This document shows positions 18,822 to 29,113 of a stretch of 64,000 nucleotides of DNA, one piece after another. Position 1 is the first letter of the stretch; each line of letters starts with the position of its first letter. The position numbers were made by a program, and so were the translations under genes. Source of the stretch: Magnetococcales bacterium (lineage in GTDB: Bacteria > Pseudomonadota > Magnetococcia > Magnetococcales > JADFWU01). Location of the stretch: contig JADFWU010000005.1 in assembly GCA_015234045.1 (NCBI GenBank), positions 1-64,000 on the forward strand, in the 5' to 3' direction. The notes below the pieces were generated by a model that was not told the DNA's origin, did not search any database, and saw nothing but the letters and a program-made list of their open reading frames with translations.

Positions 18822-20067
18822 AAGGAATCTCAGTAAGTATCTGAAAAAACAGGCGCGTTTTGATGCCTTTACACAGCCGTCAAATCGGTCTGCTGATCTG
18901 ACAGTTGTGATTCCTTGCTATGGTGAAGAGGCCATTAGTGATACTCTTTTATCATTATTTGATAATGAACAGATTGATAACCATGTAGAAATTATTGTCG
19001 TTATTAATCATGGTGAAAATAGTGATAAGTCGGTTAAGGAACTAAATTATAAATCACTGATTGAGTTAAAAAAAATAGCAAAAGAAGCGCCGAATTGGTG
19101 TCAGTTGCTGTTGATTGATCTGTTTGATCTGCCTGAAAAAGCCTCCGGTGTTGGCGTGGCCCGAAAAACAGGCATGGATGAAGCGGTCAGACGGCTGGAT
19201 GAATCATCGGGATCAGATGGCATTATCGTGTGTCTGGATGCCGATTGTACAGTTGAAAGAAACTATTTTAAATCAATTATTAATGGTTTTAACAACCATC
19301 CTGGCTTTGTTGGTGCTACGCTTCATTTTGAGCATCCATTAGAAACGTTATACGGTGCCCATCGTCAAGCAATGGCACAGTATGAACTCTATCTGCGCGT
19401 TCATTGTCATGGTCTTCGGTGGGCGGGGATGCCGTTTGGACACTATGCTGTTGGTTCAACGATAGCCTGTCGGGTTTCGGCTTATTGCCAAGCACAGGGG
19501 ATGTCACGTAAAAAAGCGGGAGAAGATTTTTATTTTATTCAGAAAATCTTACAGTTAGGTGATTTGTTTTATCTAAATACGACAACAGTCTACCCTTCTG
19601 CTCGTCTCTCGACTAGAACACCGTTTGGTACAGGGCCAGCGCTTCAACAGTGGCTGTCTGAATCGGCCTATGAACCCATGCATAGCTATGATTCACGCTG
19701 CTATGCGTCTTTGGCGACGCTGAAAAAGACATTAGATGACTCTGTATATCCAATTGATTTTGATGTTTTTATGAAGAACATTGATTTATCATTAGCGGAC
19801 TTTTTTAAACAGCGTGGCATATCATGCCATTTTGATCGATTTAATCGAGAATCAAAGAATTATGAGGATTTTTTAAAGCGCCTATTTACCTGGTTCAACG
19901 GGTTCCAGGGATTGAAGTATATCCATACACTGACTCGAATGCAGTATCCAAAACAGGCTATAGGTACAGTAGCTTGTAGATTATTGGCTGAAATGGAAAA
20001 ATCTTATCAAAGCTGTGAAATTGAGGCACTATTGGAGCAGTTCCGATCTTTGGATCGATTAAGGTGA
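18805..20067 (+). CDS. Glycosyltransferase family 2-like protein
   Basis: A 420-residue protein with a GT-A fold start (LTVVIPCYGEEAISDTLLSL, residues about 33-52) and a metal-binding DxD motif in CLDADCTVERNYF. No membrane helix is evident, so it is probably cytoplasmic. ATG 18805 overlaps the tatD fusion by 17 bases; the open frame to 18739 only overlaps further. It is five bases from the protease gene. The acceptor sugar or protein is unknown. The gene looks more AT-rich than its left neighbours. Confidence 0.8.
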   Translation: MGVWDRRNLSKYLKKQARFDAFTQPSNRSADLTVVIPCYGEEAISDTLLSLFDNEQIDNHVEIIVVINHGENSDKSVKELNYKSLIELKKIAKEAPNWCQLLLIDLFDLPEKASGVGVARKTGMDEAVRRLDESSGSDGIIVCLDADCTVERNYFKSIINGFNNHPGFVGATLHFEHPLETLYGAHRQAMAQYELYLRVHCHGLRWAGMPFGHYAVGSTIACRVSAYCQAQGMSRKKAGEDFYFIQKILQLGDLFYLNTTTVYPSARLSTRTPFGTGPALQQWLSESAYEPMHSYDSRCYASLATLKKTLDDSVYPIDFDVFMKNIDLSLADFFKQRGISCHFDRFNRESKNYEDFLKRLFTWFNGFQGLKYIHTLTRMQYPKQAIGTVACRLLAEMEKSYQSCEIEALLEQFRSLDRLR

Positions 20068-20071
20068 GTGG

Positions 20072-23000
20072 ATGAGAATGAATGCCATCTATATCGCTCT
20101 ATTTATTGCTCTGGCTACGTTTTGGTTTCCAGAACAATCAATTGCTGCGGAAAGTGGCCGAATGCCACGCATTATCGGTGGTAGCCATGCTACACCAGGG
20201 CATTGGCCTTTTATGGTTGCCATCTTTGATAGCTATAGTGGTGAGCAATACTGCGGTGGAGCGCTGATCTCGCCTGAATGGGTTGTCACCGCAGCTCACT
20301 GTGTTTATGATGAAAACTTAAAGATGGTATATGCTCTGGATGAGTTTGATATCTTAATCAATCAAAATGATCTTGGCGAAACTACCAACCAGTGGTATTC
20401 AGCAAGCAAAATCATTATGCATAACAGATATGATCATTATACTGTTGAAAATGATATTGCTCTCATCAAGCTTGCTAGTACTTCTTCTGAAACACCAATA
20501 AAATTTTTTCCGAACATGTGGGCAGATCTGCTTGTGCCGGAAGAAACCGATGTAATCGCAATCGGTTATGGTTGGACTGATCCTTGGGATGAATATTCCG
20601 CTTCAAATATGCTCAATGAAGTAACTCTGCAAGTAAAAAGTGATGAAACCTGTAACGCCGCCATGCAAGAAGAGGGCGGTATAACGGAAAATATGATCTG
20701 TGCTGGAACAGAAAAAGGCGGAAAAGATAGTTGTAGCGGTGATAGTGGTGGCCCACTCATTGTTGAAAACCTGAATGGAGAGTCATATCTACTCGGTCTA
20801 ACCAGTTGGGGTGGATCATACTGTGCTGAAAAAGGGGAGTATGGCGTTTATACCCAGCTGGATAAATATGCAACTTGGATAAAGAAGAAAAGCGGCGTTG
20901 ATAGTGCTGCGGTGAGTAATGAATTGTTGGTATCAATAACGCCCGTAGATGGTGCATCCAATGTAACAGGAAATATGCCGGTTCAGATTCAGTTTAATGC
21001 CGCATTGGATTCTAATTCGATAACTAAGAATAATGTAAAAATTCAAGAGCAAACCGGCACGATCATATCTGGAAGTTTAAGTTATGATCTACAATCCAAT
21101 ACCATGGTATTTCAACCCATCACGAATTGGGAAAAAGGCATAGATTACACAATTACGCTTTCAAATCTTGTCATGGGTAATGGGCTTGATTTTCCAACCA
21201 TGACATCCTCATTCTCTACTCCACTGAATCCGCCAATAGCATTTGAACAGACTTTTATCACTTATCAGGACAATAATATTGTAAACACCTTGTCAGCACA
21301 ACTTGGTTCATCAAGCCAAGCTATAGTTTATCTCGTTGTTGAACAGCCAATCCATGGTCAGGTTTCTATTGATAACCCCTGGACTGGTGCTTTCACTTAT
21401 CAACCTGATATTGACTTTCTTGGCGAAGACAGTTTTAAATTCCAAGTCAGTGAATCATCCGGTACAAAGTCAGAGAGTGCAATTGTTACTATTCAAGTGA
21501 TTGAACCGCCTGATGTAGAAATTACATCAATTTCAGTCCCAGACAGCTTGTTGACAGATACTTCTTTTACAATCATATCTAAAATAAAACATAACACAGA
21601 TACAGATTTAATATATTCATGGCAAATTGATGATAATGAAGCAATAATTGGTGAATCTTCACAATCATTTACCATTGAAACATCAGGAACGCACCTGATT
21701 ACTCTGGAAGTGATTGGTTATCAAGGACGCGCAGCAAGTCAGATGTTTGTGGTGGTGGTTGGTGAGAGGGATAAATCAATTTCTGGATCAATCGCTAATC
21801 TTGCGGCAGGAGAATTTGCAACGATTCAAGCTTACTCGGAGCTGTTGCACGCAGCCAGTACGGTTACTGTACAAGGCAGCGATGATCAAGAAACTGTACC
21901 ATTTGAAATCAGTGGATTAGTCAGTTCCAGTGAGTATAGGCTCTATATCGCTTCAGATACTCATCCCGATGGATATTGGTTCAACGCTGCAAACAACGGC
22001 ACTGTAACCGGACAATGGGCTGAGGCAACGCTGATTGATGTGTCGGGTCAAGATGCCGAAAATATTAAAATATCTTTGGAAAATCAGTATGAAGCAGAAA
22101 TACTATTAACTGGTTTTTCAAAAGAAATCGGAGAGCAGGTTGAGATAACACTATTTTCTCAAAAAAAAGCTGTGTTGATTGATCGAACGATAACGATTTC
22201 TGGTGCCTCAGCAGTCGTAACCTTTGATGAACTGGCCGCATCCGATGATTACCTGCTCTCTTTTAATGTCATATCCGGTGAACAATCCAGTGGCTACTAT
22301 CGTGGTGCCTATCGGTCACCTGGAACCATCCATGGCGCACAGTTGCTTTCCATTCCTACAGACCAACGCATTGTTACATCATTTGTGACAGGTAACACCC
22401 TTTCAGGGGTCTTTCTGTCTGAAGATAGTGATGAAATCACAAGTAAAACAGATGAGTTCATTGTTTCACTCTGGTCTGATCGACTGAAACATGGTGTTCA
22501 GAAGCGTATCACATATAAATACGGCGCAGGCTGGAGTGGAGGCGTAGGGTTTGATTTCAATAATTTATTGAAAGCGAAGGATTATAGGCTCTGCATTGAG
22601 GCTCACGATCACATCAATGGCTGTTGGTCAGCTGAGAAAACAAGCGGTCTGGTCCATTATACCCAAGCTACAGCACTGGATGTGACCGTTGCAGATCCAG
22701 TACAACCCGTCATTACCGTTAGATTGGCAAGCACGTTAACAGGTACGGTGCAAAATCACAGTGTGGGCATCAAGGCTAAAGTGACGCTTAACAGCTCAGA
22801 TTATTCTTATTATGAAACGACCTTGACCGATAGCCAAGGCGCATTTGCCTTTCACGGATTGCCGCTCAATGACAGTATGACTGTCACCCTTGAAATGGAT
22901 GGATATGTAACCGTGAAATCAACGGTTGTCAGCGCTGTGGAGTCAGGTGGAACACAGTCTGTTGTGCTCACGCCAGGACAGGCAACCATGCGTCTGGATG

Positions 23001-23593
23001 GTGCTGTAACTGGCCTTTCGCCAGGAAAATATGCCACTCTGGTTCTGATATCTGACTCTGGTTACTCTTCGATGACTCAAGAGGTGTATGGTGATGCTGT
23101 AGGAGAGGCTGACGTTTCATTTTTTGATGTGGTTGAAACCAGCCTGTATCGTTTGATAATCATGATGAATGGTCAATCCTATTATCTTTCCGATTCGGGT
23201 GGTACAACGTCCCAATTGGATCAAGCACTGGTTATTGATCCCTCTGTTCAGACAGAACCTGTTGAAATCTCGATGCCTGCTTTGGAAGGTAAGGAGATGA
23301 GTCTTGTGATTTCAGGTTTGGATAATAATTCAGATGAGTTTATCAATGTAACATTATGGAATAATGATGGATTTTATAATCAGTCAGGTCGATTTGGCAA
23401 TGGTGTATTGTTGGTGAATGTGCCTGAGAGTTCGGGTGTCTATATTTGGGTTGAACAGAGTGGTGTTAGAAGTTTGTTTTATGATGGTTCTGGTGGAAGT
23501 AATGCTTGGACTGAAGCGCTTTCAAATGCCAGTCTGTACACCGGCTCTACTGGTTCTGGTACGCTAAATGTCGATGTAGATACAGCACAATAG
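20072..23593 (+). CDS. Secreted trypsin-like serine protease with long beta-domain tail
   Basis: An 1173-residue exported protein. A signal peptide covers about residues 1-26. A zymogen-type cleavage site (R33/IIGG) precedes a complete S1 protease domain with H76 (TAAHC), D128 (ENDIALIKL) and S225 (GDSGGP). D219 sits where trypsin has D189, predicting cleavage after Arg or Lys. The tail holds an SbsA-like Ig domain (about 290-385), a cadherin-like domain (about 390-480), a PKD-like domain and several carboxypeptidase-regulatory-like repeats. No anchor is seen at the C-terminus. AAGGTGAG precedes ATG 20072. It follows the glycosyltransferase by 4 bases. Confidence 0.9.
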   Translation: MRMNAIYIALFIALATFWFPEQSIAAESGRMPRIIGGSHATPGHWPFMVAIFDSYSGEQYCGGALISPEWVVTAAHCVYDENLKMVYALDEFDILINQNDLGETTNQWYSASKIIMHNRYDHYTVENDIALIKLASTSSETPIKFFPNMWADLLVPEETDVIAIGYGWTDPWDEYSASNMLNEVTLQVKSDETCNAAMQEEGGITENMICAGTEKGGKDSCSGDSGGPLIVENLNGESYLLGLTSWGGSYCAEKGEYGVYTQLDKYATWIKKKSGVDSAAVSNELLVSITPVDGASNVTGNMPVQIQFNAALDSNSITKNNVKIQEQTGTIISGSLSYDLQSNTMVFQPITNWEKGIDYTITLSNLVMGNGLDFPTMTSSFSTPLNPPIAFEQTFITYQDNNIVNTLSAQLGSSSQAIVYLVVEQPIHGQVSIDNPWTGAFTYQPDIDFLGEDSFKFQVSESSGTKSESAIVTIQVIEPPDVEITSISVPDSLLTDTSFTIISKIKHNTDTDLIYSWQIDDNEAIIGESSQSFTIETSGTHLITLEVIGYQGRAASQMFVVVVGERDKSISGSIANLAAGEFATIQAYSELLHAASTVTVQGSDDQETVPFEISGLVSSSEYRLYIASDTHPDGYWFNAANNGTVTGQWAEATLIDVSGQDAENIKISLENQYEAEILLTGFSKEIGEQVEITLFSQKKAVLIDRTITISGASAVVTFDELAASDDYLLSFNVISGEQSSGYYRGAYRSPGTIHGAQLLSIPTDQRIVTSFVTGNTLSGVFLSEDSDEITSKTDEFIVSLWSDRLKHGVQKRITYKYGAGWSGGVGFDFNNLLKAKDYRLCIEAHDHINGCWSAEKTSGLVHYTQATALDVTVADPVQPVITVRLASTLTGTVQNHSVGIKAKVTLNSSDYSYYETTLTDSQGAFAFHGLPLNDSMTVTLEMDGYVTVKSTVVSAVESGGTQSVVLTPGQATMRLDGAVTGLSPGKYATLVLISDSGYSSMTQEVYGDAVGEADVSFFDVVETSLYRLIIMMNGQSYYLSDSGGTTSQLDQALVIDPSVQTEPVEISMPALEGKEMSLVISGLDNNSDEFINVTLWNNDGFYNQSGRFGNGVLLVNVPESSGVYIWVEQSGVRSLFYDGSGGSNAWTEALSNASLYTGSTGSGTLNVDVDTAQ

Positions 23594-23613
23594 TGTACCA
23601 ACAGCATGGATAA

Positions 23614-23648
23614 TCAAAAAAAATCCCGCCATAAGACGGGATTTTTTT
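23614..23648. terminator. Bidirectional terminator between protease and LysR genes
   Basis: AAATCCCG pairs with CGGGATTT around loop CCATAAGA, with A-tract on the left and T-tract on the right. It can stop transcripts from both convergent genes. Confidence 0.9.
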
Positions 23649-23667
23649 ATCAATTATTGTCGTGACT

Positions 23668-24585
23668 TCAGAGTTCAGTTGCTAAATTTGGACATTGATC
23701 TTTTGCATAATTGAGGAACTCTTCTACCGCTTTGGAGCGGAATTTCTGTTTCTGATAGACAAAATTGATCTTACGCATCATGGAAACGCCTTTGACACGT
23801 CTTGCTACCAAAATCCCGAGTTTGACCTCTTTTCGTATGGTCGCACTGGAAACAATACTGAAGCCCACATGACCTTCAACAGCCCCTTTTACCGCCTCGG
23901 TTGAGCCAAGTTCCAGGATTGTGTTGAGTTGCTCATAAGGTAAGCCACCGTTACCAAGGAAATCAGCAATCACATCCCGTGTACCAGACCCTTCTTCACG
24001 GGAGACGAAAGGAAACTCTTTCAAGCGTTGAATGGGAATTTCGCCCTCGTCAGCCAGTGGATGATTGGGAGGGAAGACGACCACCAGTTCATCTTCCGTG
24101 CAGGGCGTGAGTACGATATTTTTATTTTTGACAGGACCTTCAACCATACCGACATCAATGGTAGCGTCTTCAAGTTTACGAATCACCAAGCGGGTGTTGT
24201 GGATCGTCAAGCGTACTTGAACGTTTGGAAAGCGGTCATAATAGCCTTTCATCACACCGGGAAGCAGATATTCACCGATGGTGGTGGAGGCACCTAGCTT
24301 AACCACGCCACGGGTGACACCGGTCATTTCATTAATGGCCTTGTCTGTCTCACGATAAAGCTCCAAAATCCGTTCAGCATAACCATATACAACATGGCCT
24401 GCTTCGGTCAGGGAGATTCTATTATGATGACGATCAAACAATCGGGTATTAAAGTGCTCTTCCAGTTGCCTGATCTGGAAAGTGACAGCTGGCTGAGTCA
24501 AATATAGCTCTTCAGCAGCACGTGTGAAGGAAAGTTGTTTTGCGACAGCGTGAAAAACACGCAGACGAGTGTCAGAAAAACTCAT
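23668..24585 (-). CDS. LysR family transcriptional regulator (CbbR/CysB-like)
   Basis: A 305-residue LysR protein. The N-terminal HTH is clear (LRVFHAVAKQLSFTRAAEEL, then LTQPAVTFQIRQLEEH), followed by a periplasmic-binding-like effector domain. The phrase LTQPAVTFQIRQLEEHF is close to CbbR-type regulators, but no Calvin-cycle genes are in view. ATG 24585 is chosen because the HTH begins within ten residues; the frame is open to 24654. It is divergent from the HAD gene, with a 284-base AT-rich gap. Confidence 0.9.
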   Translation of the reverse strand: MSFSDTRLRVFHAVAKQLSFTRAAEELYLTQPAVTFQIRQLEEHFNTRLFDRHHNRISLTEAGHVVYGYAERILELYRETDKAINEMTGVTRGVVKLGASTTIGEYLLPGVMKGYYDRFPNVQVRLTIHNTRLVIRKLEDATIDVGMVEGPVKNKNIVLTPCTEDELVVVFPPNHPLADEGEIPIQRLKEFPFVSREEGSGTRDVIADFLGNGGLPYEQLNTILELGSTEAVKGAVEGHVGFSIVSSATIRKEVKLGILVARRVKGVSMMRKINFVYQKQKFRSKAVEEFLNYAKDQCPNLATEL

Positions 24586-24728
24586 GATAATACCTACAGT
24601 GGGGGAGTGATAGGGATATTCTATACTCAATAATTGTCCTGCCCTCGAAGACATAATAAAAAATTATGCCCGATTCGTACAGCAAAAAAAGCACAGAATT
24701 GAAAATTTTATAACTGTATGAGTTTATG

Positions 24729-24757
24729 ATAATATTAAAACAGTATGATGATATTAT
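24729..24757. promoter_or_regulatory. Possible operator between lysR and the HAD gene
   Basis: ATAATAT (24729-24735) and ATATTAT (24751-24757) form a 7-bp inverted repeat in the divergent intergenic region, about 115 bases before the HAD gene. LysR proteins usually bind such dyads. The region is very AT-rich, so chance is possible. Confidence 0.3.
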
Positions 24758-24869
24758 TTAAAAAAAACAAAATATCAGAAATTACTCAACAAAACAATCA
24801 TATATGAAAAATAAATTTCTCTTATCTATGTAGGTAAAATAACGACAAGTTGCGAGCTTTGGAACTGAC

Positions 24870-25838
24870 ATGAAAATAATAGAAAAACCGGTCATAAATA
24901 ATCCTGAAAGTCTGACACACTACTATGCAGCCTATCGGAAGGCGCTGTGTGAGCAACGCCCTCAACTAAGTGAAATACTCATAAATGGCGAAGCACGGTT
25001 CGTAAAGAAGTTTTCCGAACTCTCAGAACAGTTTGATCTAATCCTGTTTGATGCGTTTGGTGTGCTGAATCGTGGTTCAGAAATTATTGATGGGGCAGCA
25101 GAAACAATTCAGTTTCTTCAAAAAAAGCAAAAGCCTTTTCTAGTGGTCTCCAATAACGCCTCTCAATCGCCTATCAAACTTGAAAAGCGTTTTGCAGATA
25201 TAGGTATGTCGATTCCAGAATCAACCATCATTGCTTCAGGAATGACCGTACAGCCCTATGTTGCACAATCTGAACTAAAAGGGCGGCCATATCTTCTTAT
25301 TGGAACCGATGATAGCCGAAATTTTTATGCACCAGATCCAGAGAAATTGATGGTTGGAGCTGGTGATAATGGCCTGAAATGGTCTGATGCAGAATATATT
25401 ATCGCTTGTAGCAATCGGGACTACTACGCCACAGAGCAAGGGGATCAGGTTGAATATCTGGTAAAGCAGAAGGGGGTGCCGGTACTATTGGCTAATCCTG
25501 ATATGATCGCGCCAGGTGAAGGGGATTCCGTCTATGCCGTAATGGGCTATACTGTGTCTATATTGGCCGAGCAGGCTACATTTCCAATCATTGGTCTTGG
25601 TAAGCCGTATCCTGCAATTTTTGAATTAGCAACAGCGCGTTTTCCAGATATACATCCTGAACGCATTCTAATGGTTGGTGATACATTGGATACCGATATT
25701 CTTGGAGGTTCTGCCATGGGGTTTAAGACATGTCTGACCCTCAGCGGTGTCTATGCAGGGAAAAAGGATCAGCTGGAAAATCTCTATCAGGTGCGTGGTA
25801 TTCGGCCTGATTATGTTGTTGACTCTATTGCTGGTTGA
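24870..25838 (+). CDS. HAD-superfamily subclass IIA hydrolase (NagD-like)
   Basis: A 322-residue cytoplasmic phosphatase-like protein. Motif I is LFDAFGVLNRG, motif II VVSNNAS and the last motif MVGDTLDTDILGG, as in NagD/TIGR01459-type proteins. The second motif I acidic residue is replaced by Phe, as in a subgroup of this family. The substrate is not predictable. The gene starts at ATG 24870, divergent from lysR, and its 3' end overlaps the convergent membrane methyltransferase-like gene by 14 bases. Confidence 0.85.
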   Translation: MKIIEKPVINNPESLTHYYAAYRKALCEQRPQLSEILINGEARFVKKFSELSEQFDLILFDAFGVLNRGSEIIDGAAETIQFLQKKQKPFLVVSNNASQSPIKLEKRFADIGMSIPESTIIASGMTVQPYVAQSELKGRPYLLIGTDDSRNFYAPDPEKLMVGAGDNGLKWSDAEYIIACSNRDYYATEQGDQVEYLVKQKGVPVLLANPDMIAPGEGDSVYAVMGYTVSILAEQATFPIIGLGKPYPAIFELATARFPDIHPERILMVGDTLDTDILGGSAMGFKTCLTLSGVYAGKKDQLENLYQVRGIRPDYVVDSIAG

Positions 25839-26475
25839 TAGAAAATCGTGGCTTTATGGATCTGGGAACAAGTGCGGGCACCTTCTGGCAATAGTCGATA
25901 TAAACAGCGCCGTGGATCACTTTGAGTTTACGCTCTTCAAAGTGCAGCCCAATGATAAAGTAAAGACTGGCCAGAAGGTTGGTTGCCAAGCTGTCCAGAT
26001 CCAGAGGGCGACACCAGAGAATGATCAATGCAGAGGCGTAGAGTGGGTGACGGATATAGCGGTGTAATACGCCCATTTTAAACGGCTCTTCCTGCTGTGA
26101 TCGGGCCTGGATCGCCCGTTTAATCTGGCCAATTCCACTGAATAGGCCAAGATCATAACTTCGCAGTGCAACAATGAGCATAATCAGGCCGCAGCCTTGA
26201 AACAGGGCGAGTAGGGTGCGACCCAGTGGTTCAGGCTGAAAAATAATCATTGCGGGAATTTGGCTGTGTGCATAGGTCATTAGACCCAGTGTTGCTAATA
26301 GGGAAACAAGATTATAAATTGCTCTTTCAAGCATTGAAAAATAACCAAGTTTATCAGCAAACCAGCGTCTGAATGTAAGGGTTGCCATGCCAGAATGCAA
26401 CGCGGCAAAACCAAGCCAAAGTAGAGTATACTGCGCTAAAATGAAGACAGGAATTTCAGCGGTTGATTGCATCAT
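25825..26475 (-). CDS. NnrU/isoprenylcysteine methyltransferase-like membrane protein
   Basis: A 216-residue protein with several hydrophobic helices. The C-terminal half has the signature of the membrane-bound isoprenylcysteine/phospholipid methyltransferase group: RYIRHPLYASALIILW and, later, HFEERKLKVIHG with a following YxxYCQKVPALVPR. NnrU-type proteins share this region. The substrate is unknown. It is divergent from fumarase (65-base gap) and overlaps the HAD gene end. Confidence 0.75.
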   Translation of the reverse strand: MMQSTAEIPVFILAQYTLLWLGFAALHSGMATLTFRRWFADKLGYFSMLERAIYNLVSLLATLGLMTYAHSQIPAMIIFQPEPLGRTLLALFQGCGLIMLIVALRSYDLGLFSGIGQIKRAIQARSQQEEPFKMGVLHRYIRHPLYASALIILWCRPLDLDSLATNLLASLYFIIGLHFEERKLKVIHGAVYIDYCQKVPALVPRSIKPRFSINQQ

Positions 26476-26539
26476 GTCGTCTGCTTTCTTAACATTGGAT
26501 CAATTCAACTGATTACTAAACCAGGAGGGATCATCCCAC

Positions 26540-28150
26540 ATGGCTGACTCAAACTATACTGAACTGCTTCCTTTGGGCCCGGATCAGACCGAATATCGGA
26601 AATTGACCGATAAATATGTCTCTACCAAAAGCTTCAACGGTCAGGAGATGCTGATTGTTGAACCGGAAGGGCTGACGCTTTTGGCTAAACAGGCCATGCA
26701 GGATGTTTCTCACCTGCTCAGAACCAGTCATCTTGAGCAATTGAAAGCTATTTTGGATGACCCGGAAGCGTCAGACAATGATTGCTATGTGGCATATGAG
26801 CTTCTGAAAAATGCCAATATCGCTGCGGGGATGACCTTGCCCAGCTGTCAGGATACCGGGACAGCTGTTGTGATGGGCAAAAAAGGTGAGAACGTTTTCA
26901 CCGGTGGTGGTGACAAAGCCGCGTTGACCGAAGGGATCATGCGTACCTACTCTGAAACCAATCTGCGCTACTCTCAGGTGGCACCGCTCACTGTATATGA
27001 AGAGAAGAATACTGGTACCAATCTGCCAGCCCAAATTGATCTTGAAGCCATAGACGGCTCTGCCTATAAGTTTATGTTCATGGCTAAAGGTGGCGGATCG
27101 GCGAATAAGACCTTCCTTTATCAACAGACTAAAGCGTTGTTAACGCCTGAGAAGCTCATGCCGTTCCTAAAAGAAAAAATTGCCTCTTTGGGTACGGCAG
27201 CTTGTCCGCCATACCATCTGGCAATTGTTATTGGTGGCACATCACCTGAATTTACCTTGAAGACGGTCAAACTGGCTTCAGCCCACTATCTGGATAATCT
27301 ACCAGAGCAGGGCAGTGAATCCGGCCATGGGTTTCGTGATCGTGGTTTGGAAAAAGAGATTCTGGCCATGACCCAGGAACTGGGCTTGGGTGCTCAGTTT
27401 GGTGGAAAATATTTTGCCCATGATGTCAGGGTGATCCGCCTGCCGCGTCATGGTGCATCCTGTCCGGTTGGTCTTGGTGTTTCCTGCTCTGCGGATCGTC
27501 AGATCTTGGCTAAAATTGATAAGGATGGCATCTGGTTGGAAGCACTTGATAAAGATCCTGCCCGCTTCCTGCCTGAGACAAAACCTTCAAGTTTGAACGC
27601 ACAGGTGGTTGATTTGGATCTCAATCGTCCTATGGCTGAGATTCGTGCCGAACTCAGTAAATATCCCATCAAGACCCGTGTCATGCTGAATGGTCCTATT
27701 GTGGTTGCTCGTGATATTGCCCATGCCCGTATTCAGGAGCGGTTGGAAAATGGTGGCGGCATGCCGGAATATCTTCAGAACCATATTGTTTACTACGCTG
27801 GTCCGGCTAAAACCCCTGAAGGCTATGCATCCGGTTCATTTGGTCCTACCACGGCAGGACGTATGGACAGCTATGTGGACAACTTCCAGGCCAATGGCGG
27901 CTCCTTCATCATGCTGGCCAAGGGCAACCGTAGCCAACAGGTCACTGATGCTTGTAACACGCATGGTGGCTTCTATCTTGGATCAATCGGCGGTGCTGCG
28001 GCTCGTTTGGCAGAAGATTGCATCCGTAAGGTTGAGGTGATTGACTATCCTGAACTGGGAATGGAAGCGGTCTATCGTATTGAAGTGGAGAATTTCCCAG
28101 CTTTTATCATCGTGGATGATAAGGGAAACGACTTCTTCTCACAATTGTAG
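26540..28150 (+). CDS. fumA: Class I fumarate hydratase (iron-sulfur)
   Basis: Interconverts fumarate and malate in the TCA cycle; class I enzymes use an oxygen-sensitive 4Fe-4S cluster. The 536-residue length is typical. Candidate cluster cysteines lie in [18 protein letters not shown] and GASCPVGLG. The C-terminal part has [15 protein letters not shown]. An excellent ribosome site (AGGAGGGA) precedes ATG 26540. The choice between FumA and FumB naming is arbitrary. Confidence 0.95.
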   Translation: MADSNYTELLPLGPDQTEYRKLTDKYVSTKSFNGQEMLIVEPEGLTLLAKQAMQDVSHLLRTSHLEQLKAILDDPEASDNDCYVAYELLKNANIAAGMTLPSCQDTGTAVVMGKKGENVFTGGGDKAALTEGIMRTYSETNLRYSQVAPLTVYEEKNTGTNLPAQIDLEAIDGSAYKFMFMAKGGGSANKTFLYQQTKALLTPEKLMPFLKEKIASLGTAACPPYHLAIVIGGTSPEFTLKTVKLASAHYLDNLPEQGSESGHGFRDRGLEKEILAMTQELGLGAQFGGKYFAHDVRVIRLPRHGASCPVGLGVSCSADRQILAKIDKDGIWLEALDKDPARFLPETKPSSLNAQVVDLDLNRPMAEIRAELSKYPIKTRVMLNGPIVVARDIAHARIQERLENGGGMPEYLQNHIVYYAGPAKTPEGYASGSFGPTTAGRMDSYVDNFQANGGSFIMLAKGNRSQQVTDACNTHGGFYLGSIGGAAARLAEDCIRKVEVIDYPELGMEAVYRIEVENFPAFIIVDDKGNDFFSQL

Positions 28151-28193
28151 AATGTCTACAAACTGTCAGTGTAACCTGTTGAAAGGAAAACGC

Positions 28194-28676
28194 ATGCACA
28201 TCCGGTCCTGGTTTTTTGCACTTGTCGTTGTTGTCTGGCCATGCGCCTCATTTGCTGAGATCGTTGGCAGTGTGGATACGGTTTTTAAGTTGCTGGGACC
28301 GGATGATAAAATTGTCATTGAGGCGTTTGATGATCCAAAGGTTGACGGAGTAGCCTGTCATCTAAGCCGCGCTAAAAAAGGTGGAATTACTGGTGGTTTG
28401 GGTTTGGCGGAAGATCTTTCCAACTCGTCCATCGCTTGTCGTCAGATTGGTCCGGTTCGATTTCGGGAAGAGATAAAAAACGGTGAAGAGGTGTTCAACA
28501 AGCGCACCTCCATTCTGTTTAAAAAACTTCAGGTGGTTCGTTTTTTGGATAAGAAACGCAACACATTGATCTATCTTGTCTATAGTGACAAGTTGATCGA
28601 GGGATCACCAAAGAATTCGATTTCAACTGTGCCAATCATGCCATGGCGGACAGCAGAGCCTGGCGTGGCGAAATAA
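28194..28676 (+). CDS. creA: CreA family periplasmic protein
   Basis: A 160-residue exported protein with a clear signal peptide ([20 protein letters not shown], cut near AEIVG). The rest matches CreA, a conserved protein of unknown function ([47 protein letters not shown]). GAAAGGAAAA precedes ATG 28194; the frame upstream of it only overlaps fumarase. It is 43 bases after fumarase. Confidence 0.88.
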   Translation: MHIRSWFFALVVVVWPCASFAEIVGSVDTVFKLLGPDDKIVIEAFDDPKVDGVACHLSRAKKGGITGGLGLAEDLSNSSIACRQIGPVRFREEIKNGEEVFNKRTSILFKKLQVVRFLDKKRNTLIYLVYSDKLIEGSPKNSISTVPIMPWRTAEPGVAK

Positions 28677-28796
28677 TTGTGAAGGATGTCGAATAATCCT
28701 GATGTTTCTGTTCCAAGTGGCGTAATCTGATACAGGTCTGGTTTTTAGAGGCTATTCACCCATTTTTTCCGTGACCCTTACCTAAGGAGATAGGAC

Positions 28797-29039
28797 ATGA
28801 CAACAAGTGCATTGGATCATTTGAATGCTCTTAAAGCGGAACGTAAAAATCTTAAAAAACGGTATAAAGAGATCAAAAAAGAGATCAAGAAGGCAAAAAA
28901 ATCCGCCAAATTGGATCTGAAACTGGTTTCGGCACAAAAGAAACTGGAGAAACTCCAGGCCCAGAAAGCAAGCTTGTTGGCATCTGTAGAAGAGACTGTC
29001 GCTGATGCTGTTGACGCTGTTGAAGGTGCTGTGAAATAG
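28797..29039 (+). CDS. Small lysine-rich coiled-coil protein
   Basis: An 80-residue protein with no family I recognise. Residues 8-65 form a highly charged Lys/Glu/Leu helix with heptad spacing, probably a coiled coil. The last 15 residues are acidic and alanine-rich (VADAVDAVEGAVK). A strong AAGGAG lies nine bases before ATG 28797, supporting real translation. It has its own upstream gap of 120 bases from creA. Function is unknown. Confidence 0.75.
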   Translation: MTTSALDHLNALKAERKNLKKRYKEIKKEIKKAKKSAKLDLKLVSAQKKLEKLQAQKASLLASVEETVADAVDAVEGAVK

Positions 29040-29072
29040 CGTTGCTTGAAAAGTGGTTGATAAATCAGTAAT

Positions 29073-29110
29073 GGGAAAGGGATTTCCCAACCTCTTTATT
29101 GGATTTTTGT
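29073..29110. terminator. Possible terminator after the coiled-coil gene
   Basis: GGGAAA pairs with TTTCCC around GGGA (29073-29088), with outer GGTTG/CAACC. A T-rich stretch follows after about 10 bases. It separates two convergent genes. Confidence 0.45.
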
Positions 29111-29113
29111 TTG

